Source: FEN-1219 sp036563665 (GTDB taxonomy: Bacteria; Pseudomonadota; Gammaproteobacteria; Steroidobacterales; Rariloculaceae). Taken from it: 64,000 nucleotides of DNA. Of this stretch, positions 1 through 8,935 are shown piece after piece. Position 1 is the stretch's first letter, and every line of letters starts with the position of its first letter. The stretch lies in contig DATCLY010000025.1 in the NCBI GenBank assembly GCA_036563665.1, positions 1 to 64,000 on the forward strand, given 5' to 3'. The notes under the pieces were generated by a model. It did no database searches and had not been told where the DNA came from. It saw nothing but the letters and a program-made list of their open reading frames with translations. The position numbers and the translations under genes were made by a program.

Positions 1-1415
1 GTCTCGAGCGATCGCCCGCCCGGCAGCCGCGTGTTGCGGTAGAGGAAATCGACGCCGGCGACCGAGTTGTCCGCGTTGGTCGTCGGCGTTCCTTCGGTGG
101 CGATGACGCCCACGCTCGATTCGGCGAGCACGCCGAGCTTCGCGCGCACCACCGACAGCGTATCCGCGTCGACCTCGCAGCTCACGAACCCAGGCGCGTC
201 CGCGGGCACGCACCGGTCGCCGGGCCGCTCGCGGCCTTCCGGCAGCGTGATGGCGTACGCGTCCTGGCGGATCGACAGCGCGCCGAGCTCCCAGCGCCCC
301 ACGCGCCCGCTGATCTTGCCGCCGTACTCGAGATCGACCACGCCGCCGAGCGGGCTCAGGCCGATGCGCCGCGAGAAGAACGGGCGGCCGTTCTGGGCGA
401 GCGCGTTGAGGCCCGGGATGCTCGACTGCCGCTGGCCGCCCAGGCCGCCGAACTCGAAGATGTCCGCCTCGCGCAGGAAGAAGTCGCGCTTCTCGGGGAA
501 GAACAGGCCGAAGCGCGTGAGGTTCACCTGCCGGTCGTCCACCTCGGTGGCGGAGAAGTCCGTGTTGATCGTGAGCGAGGCGTTGAGCTGCGGCGTGAGC
601 TTGTAGGCGACGTCGAGCGAGGGCTCGAGGTCCGAGCCGCCGACGTGTGCCGTGAAATCCTTGCGCCGGCTCGCGCTCATGGACGGCACCACGTCTAGAC
701 CGAGACCCTGCTCGAGCCCCTCGAAGCCCACCGCGAGGCCGGACACGGAGGGGTTGTAAGCGCGGTTGCGCGACACCCAAGCGATGATCTCGTTCTTGCG
801 CACCACGGTGCGCGAGAAGTTGAGCCCCCACGTGTCGGTGTTCGGATCGAACGAGATCGACTTGAACGGGATCTCGATCTCGGCCGTCCAGCCGCCCTCG
901 AAGCGGCCCGCCGCCGCGTGAAAGATCGAGTCCCAGTCGCCGTAGAACTCGGTGACGTTGCGGTACAGGCCGTCGGCGCGCACGCCGTTCGGGTTCACGC
1001 CGAAGAAGTAGCCGCTGCGCCGGTTGTTGAACGGATCGATCGTCACGTAGAACCGGTCGTCCTGGCCGATGTTGTCGTTCTGGCGCAGGTTCTTCGCGGT
1101 GATGAGCTCGGGCTCGGTGTCGTAGAGCCGCGCCGCGACGTAGAGCGCATGGTCGTCGTAGAGGATCAGGACCTCGGTGCGCTCGTAGGGCTCCGCGTAC
1201 TCGATGGGGCTCACCTGATGCAGGTCGTCGACCACCGCGGCCATGGACCACACGGCGTCGCTCAGGTCGCCGTCGATCACGGGGGGCGTGGGCGTGCGCA
1301 CGACGCGCACCGTCTTCTGCGCGAGATCGCCCGGCGGCCCGGCCGCCTCCTGTGCCCACACGGCCGCCCCCACCAGGCCGAGCAGCCCGGCGCAAATCAC
1401 CCCCTTCGCTGTCAT
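1..1415 (-). CDS. DUF5916 outer-membrane protein with CBM9-like domain (partial)
   Basis: The reading frame starts at an ATG at 1415 and runs off the left edge, so about 471 residues are visible and the C-terminal part is missing. A Sec signal peptide covers about residues 1-21, ending near VWAQ. Residues about 40-230 resemble the family-9 carbohydrate-binding-like domain seen in these proteins, with IDGDLSDAVW and WTAEIEIPFKSI. A DUF5916 beta-barrel region follows, with the typical stretch RFGLFFPEKRDFFL. Proteins of this family are large (usually 700-900 residues) outer-membrane proteins without an assigned substrate. It stands alone, with about 200 bases before the next gene on the same strand. 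Family assignment is firm, function unknown. Confidence 0.85.
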   Translation of the reverse strand, partial: MTAKGVICAGLLGLVGAAVWAQEAAGPPGDLAQKTVRVVRTPTPPVIDGDLSDAVWSMAAVVDDLHQVSPIEYAEPYERTEVLILYDDHALYVAARLYDTEPELITAKNLRQNDNIGQDDRFYVTIDPFNNRRSGYFFGVNPNGVRADGLYRNVTEFYGDWDSIFHAAAGRFEGGWTAEIEIPFKSISFDPNTDTWGLNFSRTVVRKNEIIAWVSRNRAYNPSVSGLAVGFEGLEQGLGLDVVPSMSASRRKDFTAHVGGSDLEPSLDVAYKLTPQLNASLTINTDFSATEVDDRQVNLTRFGLFFPEKRDFFLREADIFEFGGLGGQRQSSIPGLNALAQNGRPFFSRRIGLSPLGGVVDLEYGGKISGRVGRWELGALSIRQDAYAITLPEGRERPGDRCVPADAPGFVSCEVDADTLSVVRAKLGVLAESSVGVIATEGTPTTNADNSVAGVDFLYRNTRLPGGRSLE

Positions 1416-1618
1416 CGTCGCCCCGCGTGCCTTCGCGTGTTGTCGTTGTTCGGCGGGAACCCGGGCCGGGACGAGGGCAGCGCAACCCTCGCCGCCGGCC
1501 GATCGCCCGCCCCCTTCGATCGTGGCGCCACGATACCAACGCGGGCCGAGGGATGCCCAGCGGCGGCAGCAATAGGTGTGCGGCTACCCGGCGGGCGTGC
1601 CGCGAAGGCTCCGTGCCC

Positions 1619-2527
1619 TCAGAGGACGCCCGCCTCGCGCATGACGCGCTCGCATTTCGTGCGGATCTCGGCGGCTACCGCGAACGGGTCGCCGTCGACG
1701 AGCTCCGAGCGGAAGAGCTCCACGGACAGCGGACCCGCGTAGCCCTTCTCGGCGAGCTTGCGCAGCATGTGCACCACCGGCGCGATGCCGTCGCCCGGGA
1801 TCAGCCGCCAGGCGTTGTCGATCAGCTCGCGAGGTCCCGGCTTGAGGTCCTGGAAATGCACGTGCGCGATCTCGCCCGGCCTGAGCAGGTCGAGGTCCTC
1901 GAGCTTCGAGAGGCCCGCGTAGAAGTGGAAGAAGTCCAGCATGGGCCGCACGGACGGATGCCCGGCCGCGCGAATCACCTCGAGCGTCGACGGCAGCGTG
2001 GCGAGGTGCGTCGAGGTGCGCGCGAACTCGATCATCGCCGTGAGCCCGAAGCCGGCGGCGACGTCGCCCACCTCGCGGATGCAATCGGGCGTCGCGGCGA
2101 AGTCGTCCTCGGTGACGGGCCGGGTGGTGATCGACGGGCAGTAGAGCCGGTCGAGGCCGAGCGCCGCGAACTGCTCGCAGCGCCGGCGCCAGGTGTCGAG
2201 CGAGGCGGCGCGCGCGGGCCCCGGGATCCACACGTCCGGCAGCACCGCGGCCGCGGACACCGGCGTGAGGCCTAGATCCTCGAGCAGCTTCCTGGCGCCT
2301 GTGAGCGTGTCGCGCGCAAGGAACTCGTCGAGCAGCACGTCGGTGAGCTCGACGTAGCGGATGCCGGCCCGCGCCCACCCTTCGAGCGATCCGCGGAAGC
2401 CGGCGCCGCGCGAGGTGTTCTGATGCAGCGCGAGTTGCATGGCGCCGGCGGGCCGCGGCTGCGCGCCTGCCCGAGCAGTCAGCGCCGCCGCGAGAGGAAG
2501 CGCGAGCACCGCACGCCGCGTGAGCAT
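1619..2527 (-). CDS. Exported sugar phosphate isomerase/epimerase-like TIM barrel protein
   Basis: A 302-residue protein with an N-terminal export signal (two arginines then a hydrophobic stretch, residues 4-22), followed by an AP-endonuclease-2 type TIM barrel as in IolE and related sugar isomerases. Four residues placed as metal ligands in this superfamily can be seen: Glu167 (IEFAR), Asp198 (MLDFFHF), His224 (HVHFQDLK) and Glu270 (LSVELF). An active divalent-metal isomerase or epimerase is therefore likely, but the substrate cannot be read from sequence. Export is unusual for classical IolE but frequent among homologues in environmental bacteria. It lies 53 bases downstream of the permease gene on the same strand and may be co-transcribed with it. 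Confidence 0.8.
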   Translation of the reverse strand: MLTRRAVLALPLAAALTARAGAQPRPAGAMQLALHQNTSRGAGFRGSLEGWARAGIRYVELTDVLLDEFLARDTLTGARKLLEDLGLTPVSAAAVLPDVWIPGPARAASLDTWRRRCEQFAALGLDRLYCPSITTRPVTEDDFAATPDCIREVGDVAAGFGLTAMIEFARTSTHLATLPSTLEVIRAAGHPSVRPMLDFFHFYAGLSKLEDLDLLRPGEIAHVHFQDLKPGPRELIDNAWRLIPGDGIAPVVHMLRKLAEKGYAGPLSVELFRSELVDGDPFAVAAEIRTKCERVMREAGVL

Positions 2528-2580
2528 GCGCGCACTCTAGCGCCGCGGCGCTCCGGCCGGAAGCGGCGCCGGCGGCGCGT

Positions 2581-3876
2581 TCACGTCGCGCTCGCGTTGC
2601 GGCGTCGCAAGCGATACACGACCGCGCCCGCCGCCAACGCCGCCGCGCCGGCGACGAGGTTGCCCCACGAGGCGCTCGCGAGCAGCGCGAGCGACAGCAG
2701 CACCGCGAGCGCCGGTATGGCGGCGCCGCCCGGCAGCCGCCAGGCGCCGGGACGCTCGCCGAAGCGCCGCCGCAGGACCGGCACGGCCGCCGCGGTGCCG
2801 ACGTACGTGACGAGCCGCGCCACCACGGACAGCGTCGCGAGCTGCACGAACGACCCCGACAGCGCGAGCGCGAGCGCCAGTGTCGACGACGCGACGATGG
2901 CCACCGCGGGCGTGCGGTACACGGGGTGCACGGCGGCGAGCACGGCCGGGCCGTAGCCGTCCCGCGCGAGCGCGTAGAGATAGCGCGGCGCCATGAGCAC
3001 GGTGTTGCTCATGTTGCCCGCGATCGAGACGATGCCGCCCACGGTCATGAGCCACGCGCCACCCGCGCCGAGGAACGTGGCGGCCGCCGCGGCGAGCGGC
3101 GCCTCGGACTGCGCGATTCCGGGCAGCGTGCCGACGGCGACGAGCTGCACAGCGGCGTAGAGGAGCGTCACCGCCAGGATCATGACCAGCAGCGCGAACG
3201 GCACGTCGCGGCGCGGATTGCGGTACTCGCCCGCCGCCGCGGGCGTGTTCTCGAACCCCGCGTACGCGAAGAGCAAGAGCAGCGCCGCCTCGCCGAGCGC
3301 GCCCGCCGCGGGCAGCTCCATGGCGGCGACGCGCGGCCAGTGCACGAAGAACAGCCCCGCGGCGACGAAGACGGCGAGCGGCACGAGCTTCGCCACCACG
3401 AGCGTCACGGCCGCGCCGGCGCCGTGGCGCACGCCGAGCACGTTGAGCCACGTGAGGAGCGCGATCAGCGTCGTGACGAGGACGGCGCGCGGCGCGCCCG
3501 CAGCGGCCGCGGGCCACAGGAACGACACGGCCAGCGCGAAGCCGTTCGCGAGCGACGCGATGGACGCGAGCCGCGCGAGCCACGTCATCCAGCCGACCTC
3601 GAAGCCGACGAAGCGGCCGAACGCCTCGCGCGTGTAGAGATAGGCGCCGCCCGGCTCGTCGAAATGCGTGGCGGCTTCCGCGAAGCAGAGCACCAGCAAG
3701 GCCACGGCCAGGCCGGCGATCACGACGCCCAAGACGCTGCCCGCGCCGAGCAGCGCGGCAGCCGCGGCCGGCAGCAGGAAGATGCCGCTGCCGACGACGT
3801 CGTTGACCGCGAGGCCCACGAGCTGGCGGCGCGAGACGGTGCGCAGGAGCGCCGGCCGGGCGGCGGCGGGATGCAT
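2581..3876 (-). CDS. APC-family amino acid permease
   Basis: A protein of about 431 residues with roughly twelve hydrophobic segments, in the amino acid-polyamine-organocation superfamily. The first helix carries the characteristic unwound region (VNDVVGSGIFLLPAAAA) and the second the family pattern with FDEPGGAYLYTREAFG, matching the sodium- or proton-coupled APC fold. The frame also opens upstream at a GTG at 3906, but the ATG at 3876 puts the first helix at the usual distance from the N terminus. Neither start has a convincing ribosome-binding site. It probably imports an amino acid or amine; the substrate is unknown. Its promoter must lie in the roughly 200 bases shared with the divergent gene that begins at 4103. 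Confidence 0.85.
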   Translation of the reverse strand: MHPAAARPALLRTVSRRQLVGLAVNDVVGSGIFLLPAAAAALLGAGSVLGVVIAGLAVALLVLCFAEAATHFDEPGGAYLYTREAFGRFVGFEVGWMTWLARLASIASLANGFALAVSFLWPAAAAGAPRAVLVTTLIALLTWLNVLGVRHGAGAAVTLVVAKLVPLAVFVAAGLFFVHWPRVAAMELPAAGALGEAALLLLFAYAGFENTPAAAGEYRNPRRDVPFALLVMILAVTLLYAAVQLVAVGTLPGIAQSEAPLAAAAATFLGAGGAWLMTVGGIVSIAGNMSNTVLMAPRYLYALARDGYGPAVLAAVHPVYRTPAVAIVASSTLALALALSGSFVQLATLSVVARLVTYVGTAAAVPVLRRRFGERPGAWRLPGGAAIPALAVLLSLALLASASWGNLVAGAAALAAGAVVYRLRRRNASAT

Positions 3877-4102
3877 CACGGTGCCAAGGTCCCTAGCCGC
3901 GGGCACCGCCCCGCCATCGATCGCGTGTCGTTCGCTTCGCTCACCCCCTCCCCACGGCGCGCCGTCCGGAGCCGCAGATGCTAGCAGCGCGCGGAGCGCT
4001 CGGCGCAGCCGGGCGGGCCGCGGCCGGCACGTCGGCTACAATCGGCATTCCGCGGTGGCCGCTGGGGGCCACCGAACTCCACAAGAACACAGGGGCACAC
4101 CG

Positions 4103-6319
4103 TTGAGACTCCGAAACGACCAGCGCCGCGCCCGCGCAGCGCGGGGCGGCGACAAGACCGCGGCCTGGCTCGCTTGCGTGCTGCTCGCCTGGGCGTGGCC
4201 GGCAGCCGCGCAGGACGGCGTCCTCCCGCAGACAGGCGTGATCGCCGGCGTGGTGACGAGCCGCCAGGGTCCCGAGGCGGGCGTGTGGGTCATCGCCGAG
4301 ACCAACGACCTGCCCACGCATTACATCAAGATCGTGGTGACGACGGACGGCGGGCGGTTTTTGATCCCCGATCTGCCGAGCGCCAACTACGAGGTGTGGG
4401 TACGCGGCTACGGCCTGCGCGACTCGCGGAAGGTGCGGCTGCGCCCCGGCACGGAGGACGTGCGGCTCGAGGTGGAGCGCGCCGCGAACCCGCAGGAAGC
4501 CGCGCGCGTCTATCCCGCCGACTACTGGTGGTCGCTGCTCGAGCCGCCGGCGGAGTCGGAGTTCCGCGCGGGCGGCGGCACGGGGGCGGGGCTCGGGCCG
4601 GACATGCTGAGCCAGGCGCACTGGCTCGACACGCTCAAGCTCGGCTGCAACTTCTGTCATCAGCTCGGCAATGCCGTCACGCGCAGCTTCGATCACTGGA
4701 CGCCCGAGTTCCGCGCGCGCGAAGGCCTCTCCGAGGCCACGAGCGAGGAGCTCTGGCACCGGCGGCTGCGCACCGGCGTGCGCGGCGGCGACATGCTCAT
4801 GCGCCTCGCGTGGCTCGGCCCCGAGCGCAGCGCGCGCGCGTTCGCGGACTGGACCGACCGCATCGCCGCGGGCGAGGTGCCGCCGCAGCCGCCGCGGCCC
4901 GAGGGCATGGAGCGCAACGTCGTGATCACGATGTGGGACTGGGGCACGCCCACGTCGTACATGCACGACGAGATCGTCACCGACAAGCGCAACCCCACCG
5001 TGAACGCCGGCGGCCCGGTGTACGCCGTGTCGAGCGGTCACGGCAAGATCACGATCCTCGATCCGAAGACGCACATCACCCGCGAGGTGGTGATCCCCAC
5101 GCGGCAGGACCCGCGCGAGATACCGAGCCGCTTCCCGCCGCCCACGAGCCCCTCGCCGTTCTTCGGCGACTTCTATCACTGGGGGCCGGAGCAGCCGTCC
5201 GACCCGCACAACCCGATGATCGACGGGCGCGGGCGGCTTTGGCTCACCTCGGCCATTCGCGCGCCGCAGAACCCGCCGTGGTGCCGCGAAGGCTCGTCGA
5301 ACAAGTTCGCGCAGTACTACCCCATCGACAACGCGGCGCGGCACGTGTCGTTCTACGACCCGAAGACGGAAAAGTTCACGCTGATCGACACCTGCTTCAC
5401 CACGCATCACCTGCAGTTCGCGTACGACGAGGACGAGACGCTGTGGCTCAACCCGCTGATCAGCAGCGGCTATCTCGGGTGGATCAACACGCGGCTCTTC
5501 GACGAGACCGGCGACGAGCAGGCGGCGCAGGGCTGGTGCCCGCTGGTGATCGACACCAACGGCGACGGCCGCATCACCAAGCCGTGGAACGAGCCCGGCG
5601 GCCCGGTCGATCCGGCGCGCGACACGCGCATCACCGGGCAGGTCTATGGCGTGCAGCCGAGCCCCGCGCCGGGCGAAGAGGACGTCGTGTGGGCCGCGCT
5701 CACGGACTTCCCCGGCTATCTCGTGCGCATGACGCGCGGCAGCAATCCGCCGGAGACCTGCATCACGGAGTGGTACCGCGTGCCGGAGCCGGGCTTCGGC
5801 CCGCGCGGCCTCGACGTGGACCGCAACGGCGTGGTGTGGACGTCGCTCGCCGGCAGCAGCCACATGGCGAGCTTCGACCGCCGCAAGTGCGACGTGCTGA
5901 ACGGCCCGCGCACGCGCGACGGCGGCCATTGCGACGCCGGCTGGAAGCTCTACCGCACGGACGGCCCCACGTTCAAAGGCACGGACGTGCCGGCCGACTT
6001 CCAGTACTACAACTGGGTGGACAACTGGAACGCGTCGGGGCTCGGCGAGGGCATCCCGTGGACGCCGGGCGGCAACTCCGATGCGTTGCTGATGCTCGAC
6101 CCCGAGACCGGCAAGTGGCTCAAGTTCCGCGTGCCCTACCCGCTCGGGTTCTATCAGCGCCTGCTCGACGGTCGCATCGACGATCCGAACGCGGGCTGGA
6201 AGGGCCGCGGCCTCTGGGCGAATTACGGCACGCATCTGCCCTGGCACATCGAAGGCGGGCCCGGCACGAAGCCGAAGATGGTGCATTTCCAGTTCCGGCC
6301 GGACCCGCTCGCGCGTTGA
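4103..6319 (+). CDS. Secreted CxxCH protein with carboxypeptidase-regulatory domain and beta-propeller
   Basis: The start chosen is the TTG at 4103, because AGGGG lies seven bases upstream and a signal peptide follows directly (hydrophobic from about residue 22, cleavage near AWPAAAQ); no ATG serves. The product has 738 residues. Residues about 45-125 form a carboxypeptidase-regulatory-like beta-sandwich (GVIAGVVTSRQGPEAGVWV). A single heme-binding motif CNFCH lies at residues 182-186. The remaining part looks like an NHL/Vgb-type beta-propeller with repeated short motifs around YDPKTEKF and GLDVDRNGVVW. It is exported, so one covalent heme c is plausible. It stands just upstream of the Tat/flavoprotein/cytochrome cassette (28-base gap), suggesting a role in the same periplasmic oxidation. 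The family has no assigned function that I know of. Confidence 0.75.
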   Translation: MRLRNDQRRARAARGGDKTAAWLACVLLAWAWPAAAQDGVLPQTGVIAGVVTSRQGPEAGVWVIAETNDLPTHYIKIVVTTDGGRFLIPDLPSANYEVWVRGYGLRDSRKVRLRPGTEDVRLEVERAANPQEAARVYPADYWWSLLEPPAESEFRAGGGTGAGLGPDMLSQAHWLDTLKLGCNFCHQLGNAVTRSFDHWTPEFRAREGLSEATSEELWHRRLRTGVRGGDMLMRLAWLGPERSARAFADWTDRIAAGEVPPQPPRPEGMERNVVITMWDWGTPTSYMHDEIVTDKRNPTVNAGGPVYAVSSGHGKITILDPKTHITREVVIPTRQDPREIPSRFPPPTSPSPFFGDFYHWGPEQPSDPHNPMIDGRGRLWLTSAIRAPQNPPWCREGSSNKFAQYYPIDNAARHVSFYDPKTEKFTLIDTCFTTHHLQFAYDEDETLWLNPLISSGYLGWINTRLFDETGDEQAAQGWCPLVIDTNGDGRITKPWNEPGGPVDPARDTRITGQVYGVQPSPAPGEEDVVWAALTDFPGYLVRMTRGSNPPETCITEWYRVPEPGFGPRGLDVDRNGVVWTSLAGSSHMASFDRRKCDVLNGPRTRDGGHCDAGWKLYRTDGPTFKGTDVPADFQYYNWVDNWNASGLGEGIPWTPGGNSDALLMLDPETGKWLKFRVPYPLGFYQRLLDGRIDDPNAGWKGRGLWANYGTHLPWHIEGGPGTKPKMVHFQFRPDPLAR

Positions 6320-6347
6320 GCCGGGAACCGACGCTCGAGGAGATTCG

Positions 6348-6944
6348 ATGCTGAGCAACCGACGGGAATTCCTGCAGACGGCGGCCGCGCTGTCGGCCGC
6401 CTCGCTCGCCGGCGGCGGGGCGCTCGCGGCGCAGCGCGAGCGCGCGGCCTGGCAGGCGGTCGTCTACGACGCGCGGCATGCGTACGCCCGTGATTTCGGC
6501 GCGCGCGCGGGCTTCTGGGGCGCGCCGCTGCGCGCGATCGAAGGCGACGTCACCGACCTCTGGCAGCACGAGCTGCTCCGCGTCTGGAAGACGACACCCG
6601 GCGCAATCGCCGGCCTCACCGAGCGGCCCGCGCTCTTCCTGCTCGAGCGGCTCGGCTGGGAGCACGGGCTCCGCGTCGTGTTCGAGGCCGAGCATCGCCT
6701 GAGCCCGCACGGCGAGGTCGAGCACGACATCGTGCGGCCGGCGGATGCCGCGCTCGCGCGCGAGCTGCGCGCGGCCGGCGCCCGCTGGCCGGGCGCCCTC
6801 GCCGACCTGCTGGTGGCGGGCGGCTTGCCCGCGGCACGCGAGCTCGGTCCCTCCGGGGCGGCGCTCGCGGCCCACCTCCGCGAGCCGCCGACGCTCTGCT
6901 CGTGGATCATCGCGCCGCGCTCCGCGGTTCAACGGGAGATCTGA
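6348..6944 (+). CDS. Tat-exported protein of unknown function, cassette 1
   Basis: A 198-residue protein with a twin-arginine signal (NRREFLQTAAALSAASLAGG, residues 4-23). I recognise no domain. It is homologous to the protein encoded at 57275-57862. Shared landmarks are a segment AIEGDVTDLW here against AIAGDVGGAW there, a following region with GLTERPALFLLE against GFTRTGALFCLE, and a C-terminal CSWIIAPR against YSWVIGPR. Both copies sit directly upstream of a flavoprotein gene and its cytochrome c gene. The stop is followed after one base by the flavoprotein ATG, so translation is likely coupled. Because the flavoprotein lacks a signal peptide, a role as Tat-carrying escort or assembly factor is a reasonable inference. 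It is not shown by the sequence. Confidence 0.75.
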   Translation: MLSNRREFLQTAAALSAASLAGGGALAAQRERAAWQAVVYDARHAYARDFGARAGFWGAPLRAIEGDVTDLWQHELLRVWKTTPGAIAGLTERPALFLLERLGWEHGLRVVFEAEHRLSPHGEVEHDIVRPADAALARELRAAGARWPGALADLLVAGGLPAARELGPSGAALAAHLREPPTLCSWIIAPRSAVQREI

Positions 6945-6945
6945 C

Positions 6946-8469
6946 ATGGCCGCTCCGCCCGGCGTCAGCGAACGAGACTTCGCCACCGTCCTCGACGAGT
7001 TCCGCGCCGCCGTCGGCGCGGAGTGGGTCTTCACCTCGGACGAGGACCTCGCGCTCTACCGCGACGCCTACTCGCCGTTCTGGGGCGAGCCCGAGGAGCG
7101 CGTCGCCTCCGCGGCCGTGGCGCCCGCGAGCGTCGAGGAGGTGCAGGCCGTGGTGCGCGCGGCGAATGCGCGCCGCATCCCGCTCTACCCGATCTCCACG
7201 GGACGCAACCTCGCCTACGGCGGCTCCGCGCCCGTGTACTCGGGCAGCGTGGTGCTCGACTTGAAGCGCATGAACCGCATCATCGAGGTGAACGAGCGCA
7301 ACGCGTACGCGCTCGTCGAGCCCGGCGTGAGCTACTTCGATCTCTACAACTACATCGAGGAGCGCGGGCTCGCACTCTGGATCGATCCGCCGGACCCGGG
7401 CTGGGGCAGCGTGATCGGCAACGCCCTCGACGGCGGCGGCGGCTGGACGGCCTATCCCTTCCGCGACCACTTCGGCGCCCATTGCGGCATGGAGGTGGTG
7501 CTCGCGGACGGCGAGATCGTGCGCACGGGCATGGGCGCCGTGCCGGGCGCGAAGACCTGGCAGCAGAACAAGTGGGGCTACGGCCCCTGGGTCGACGGGC
7601 TGTTCCGCCAGGGGAACATGGGCATCGTGACCAAGATGGGCTTCTGGCTCATGCCGCGGCCCGAGGCCTACATCATGGGCACCGTGGAGGTGTTCAACGA
7701 CCGCGACGTGATCCCGCTCGTGGACACGCTGAACCTGCTCGAGAACCAGCACGTGGTGAACGGGTCCACGCAGCTCTACGCGTCGTTCGGCGGCGACGGG
7801 CCGGCATGGTCGCTGCAAGTGCCGATCTACGGGCCCGAGAAAGTCATCCGCGCGCAGCTCGACTACGCGCGCGAGAAGTTCGCCGCCATCCAGGGCTCGC
7901 GGTTCGTCGAGGGCGATCTCATCCGGATACCGCTCTCGCCCGAGGACCGCGCGCGCGTGCGGCTCGTGAACTTCGGCATCCCGAACCTCTCGACGTTCGC
8001 GATGCTGGGCAGGAGCCCCATGCAGCCGAACCCGGCCGGCGGGCACATCGGCTTCTCGCCGATCCTGCCGCGCACGGGCGAGGACCTGCTCGAGTTCCGC
8101 GAGTTCTACCGCGCCCACCTCGCGGAGGTGACCGGCGGCGAGGACCTCGGGATCGTGGGGCCCGTGTTCATGACGAACTGGGAGCGCTCGCTCGTCGGCC
8201 TCATCATGTTCCCCATCTCGAAGGACGCGAACGCGAACCGCAAGATCCGCGCGGCGTTCGAGCGCTGGGTGGCGCTCGCGGCGGAGCGCGGCTGGGCGGA
8301 GTACCGCGCGCCCACCGTGTACCAGGACCTCGTGGCCGACACGTATTCCTACAACAACCACGCGCTGCGCCGCCTGCGCGAGAAGATCAAGGACGCCGTC
8401 GATCCCAACGGCATCCTCGCGGCGGGGCGCTACGGCGTGTGGCCGAAGCACCTGCGGAAGGAGGCGTGA
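6946..8469 (+). CDS. PCMH/vanillyl-alcohol-oxidase-family flavoprotein, copy 1
   Basis: A 507-residue FAD-linked oxidoreductase of the 4-cresol dehydrogenase (PchF), eugenol hydroxylase and vanillyl-alcohol oxidase family. The N-terminal PCMH-type FAD domain covers about residues 45-230, with ISTGRNLAYGG, LDLKRMNRIIEVN and LVEPGVSYFDLY. The C-terminal substrate domain ends in the family signature DPNGILAAGRYGVWPKHLR. No signal peptide is present. Family members oxidise para-substituted phenols and pass electrons to a small cytochrome c, encoded here immediately downstream (one-base gap). The covalent FAD-linking residue (Tyr in PchF, His in VAO) cannot be fixed without an alignment. The start ATG has GGGAG about eight bases upstream. 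Substrate unknown; a para-alkylphenol or other lignin-type monomer is a guess from the family. Confidence 0.85.
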   Translation: MAAPPGVSERDFATVLDEFRAAVGAEWVFTSDEDLALYRDAYSPFWGEPEERVASAAVAPASVEEVQAVVRAANARRIPLYPISTGRNLAYGGSAPVYSGSVVLDLKRMNRIIEVNERNAYALVEPGVSYFDLYNYIEERGLALWIDPPDPGWGSVIGNALDGGGGWTAYPFRDHFGAHCGMEVVLADGEIVRTGMGAVPGAKTWQQNKWGYGPWVDGLFRQGNMGIVTKMGFWLMPRPEAYIMGTVEVFNDRDVIPLVDTLNLLENQHVVNGSTQLYASFGGDGPAWSLQVPIYGPEKVIRAQLDYAREKFAAIQGSRFVEGDLIRIPLSPEDRARVRLVNFGIPNLSTFAMLGRSPMQPNPAGGHIGFSPILPRTGEDLLEFREFYRAHLAEVTGGEDLGIVGPVFMTNWERSLVGLIMFPISKDANANRKIRAAFERWVALAAERGWAEYRAPTVYQDLVADTYSYNNHALRRLREKIKDAVDPNGILAAGRYGVWPKHLRKEA

Positions 8470-8470
8470 G

Positions 8471-8836
8471 ATGACGACGACCCGCTCGCGCCTCGCGTGG
8501 GGCGCCGTCCTGCTGGCGGCGGCGTGCGCCGCCGGCACCGTCGCCGGGGCTCAAGGAGCGCGCGACCTCGAGCGCGGCAAGGCCGTGTACGAGCGCTGGT
8601 GCTCGCACTGCCATGCGCCCGGGCCCGGCCATCCGGGTACCCAGTCGCTGCAGGTGAAGTACAACGGCAACTTGCCGGCGGTGCTGCTCGAGCGCACGGA
8701 CCTCACGCCCGATGCCGTGAAGGTGTTCGTACGTCAAGGGGTGCTCTCGATGGCGCCGTTCCGCAAGACCGAGATCACCGACGCGGATCTCGAGGACCTC
8801 GCGGCGTACGTGGCGCGGGGCGGCAGCGGGCGCTGA
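8471..8836 (+). CDS. Small c-type cytochrome, flavocytochrome subunit, copy 1
   Basis: A 121-residue protein with a Sec signal peptide (residues about 1-27) and one heme c motif, CSHCH at residues 44-48. Met94 in SMAPFRKTEI is the likely sixth heme ligand. Size and pattern match the cytochrome subunit of p-cresol methylhydroxylase-type enzymes, which takes electrons from the flavin domain in the periplasm and hands them to the respiratory chain. It follows the flavoprotein gene by one base, so the two are surely one transcription unit. The paralogue at 55262-55660 shares the motifs around LKYNG/HKYQG, ERTDLTP/DRTDLTP and the Met region. Confidence 0.9.
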   Translation: MTTTRSRLAWGAVLLAAACAAGTVAGAQGARDLERGKAVYERWCSHCHAPGPGHPGTQSLQVKYNGNLPAVLLERTDLTPDAVKVFVRQGVLSMAPFRKTEITDADLEDLAAYVARGGSGR

Positions 8837-8868
8837 CGCGATACGTGCTCGCGCGGTTTCGCGTGCTG

Positions 8869-8896
8869 AAGATCGCGGCTGGAAAGCCGCTCCCAC
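8869..8896. repeat. REP-like element, copy 1
   Basis: A 28-base sequence with the core GGCTGGAAAGCCGCTCCCAC occurs here and again, identical, at 20829-20856. The inner part GCGGCTGGAAAGCCGC is an inverted repeat (GCGGCT / AGCCGC around GGAA). Placement in a short gap between two convergent genes is typical for REP elements. It might act as an mRNA-stabilising or termination hairpin for both neighbours. Confidence 0.8.
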
Positions 8897-8935
8897 AGAC
8901 TTCGTTCGCCGTGTAGGAGCGGACGCGCGGCGGGC

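Noticed and set aside
3941..6358. A minus-strand frame of about 800 codons opposite the heme/propeller gene
   Set aside because: Arg/Val/His-rich shadow; the plus strand has a signal peptide, ribosome-binding site and recognisable domains.
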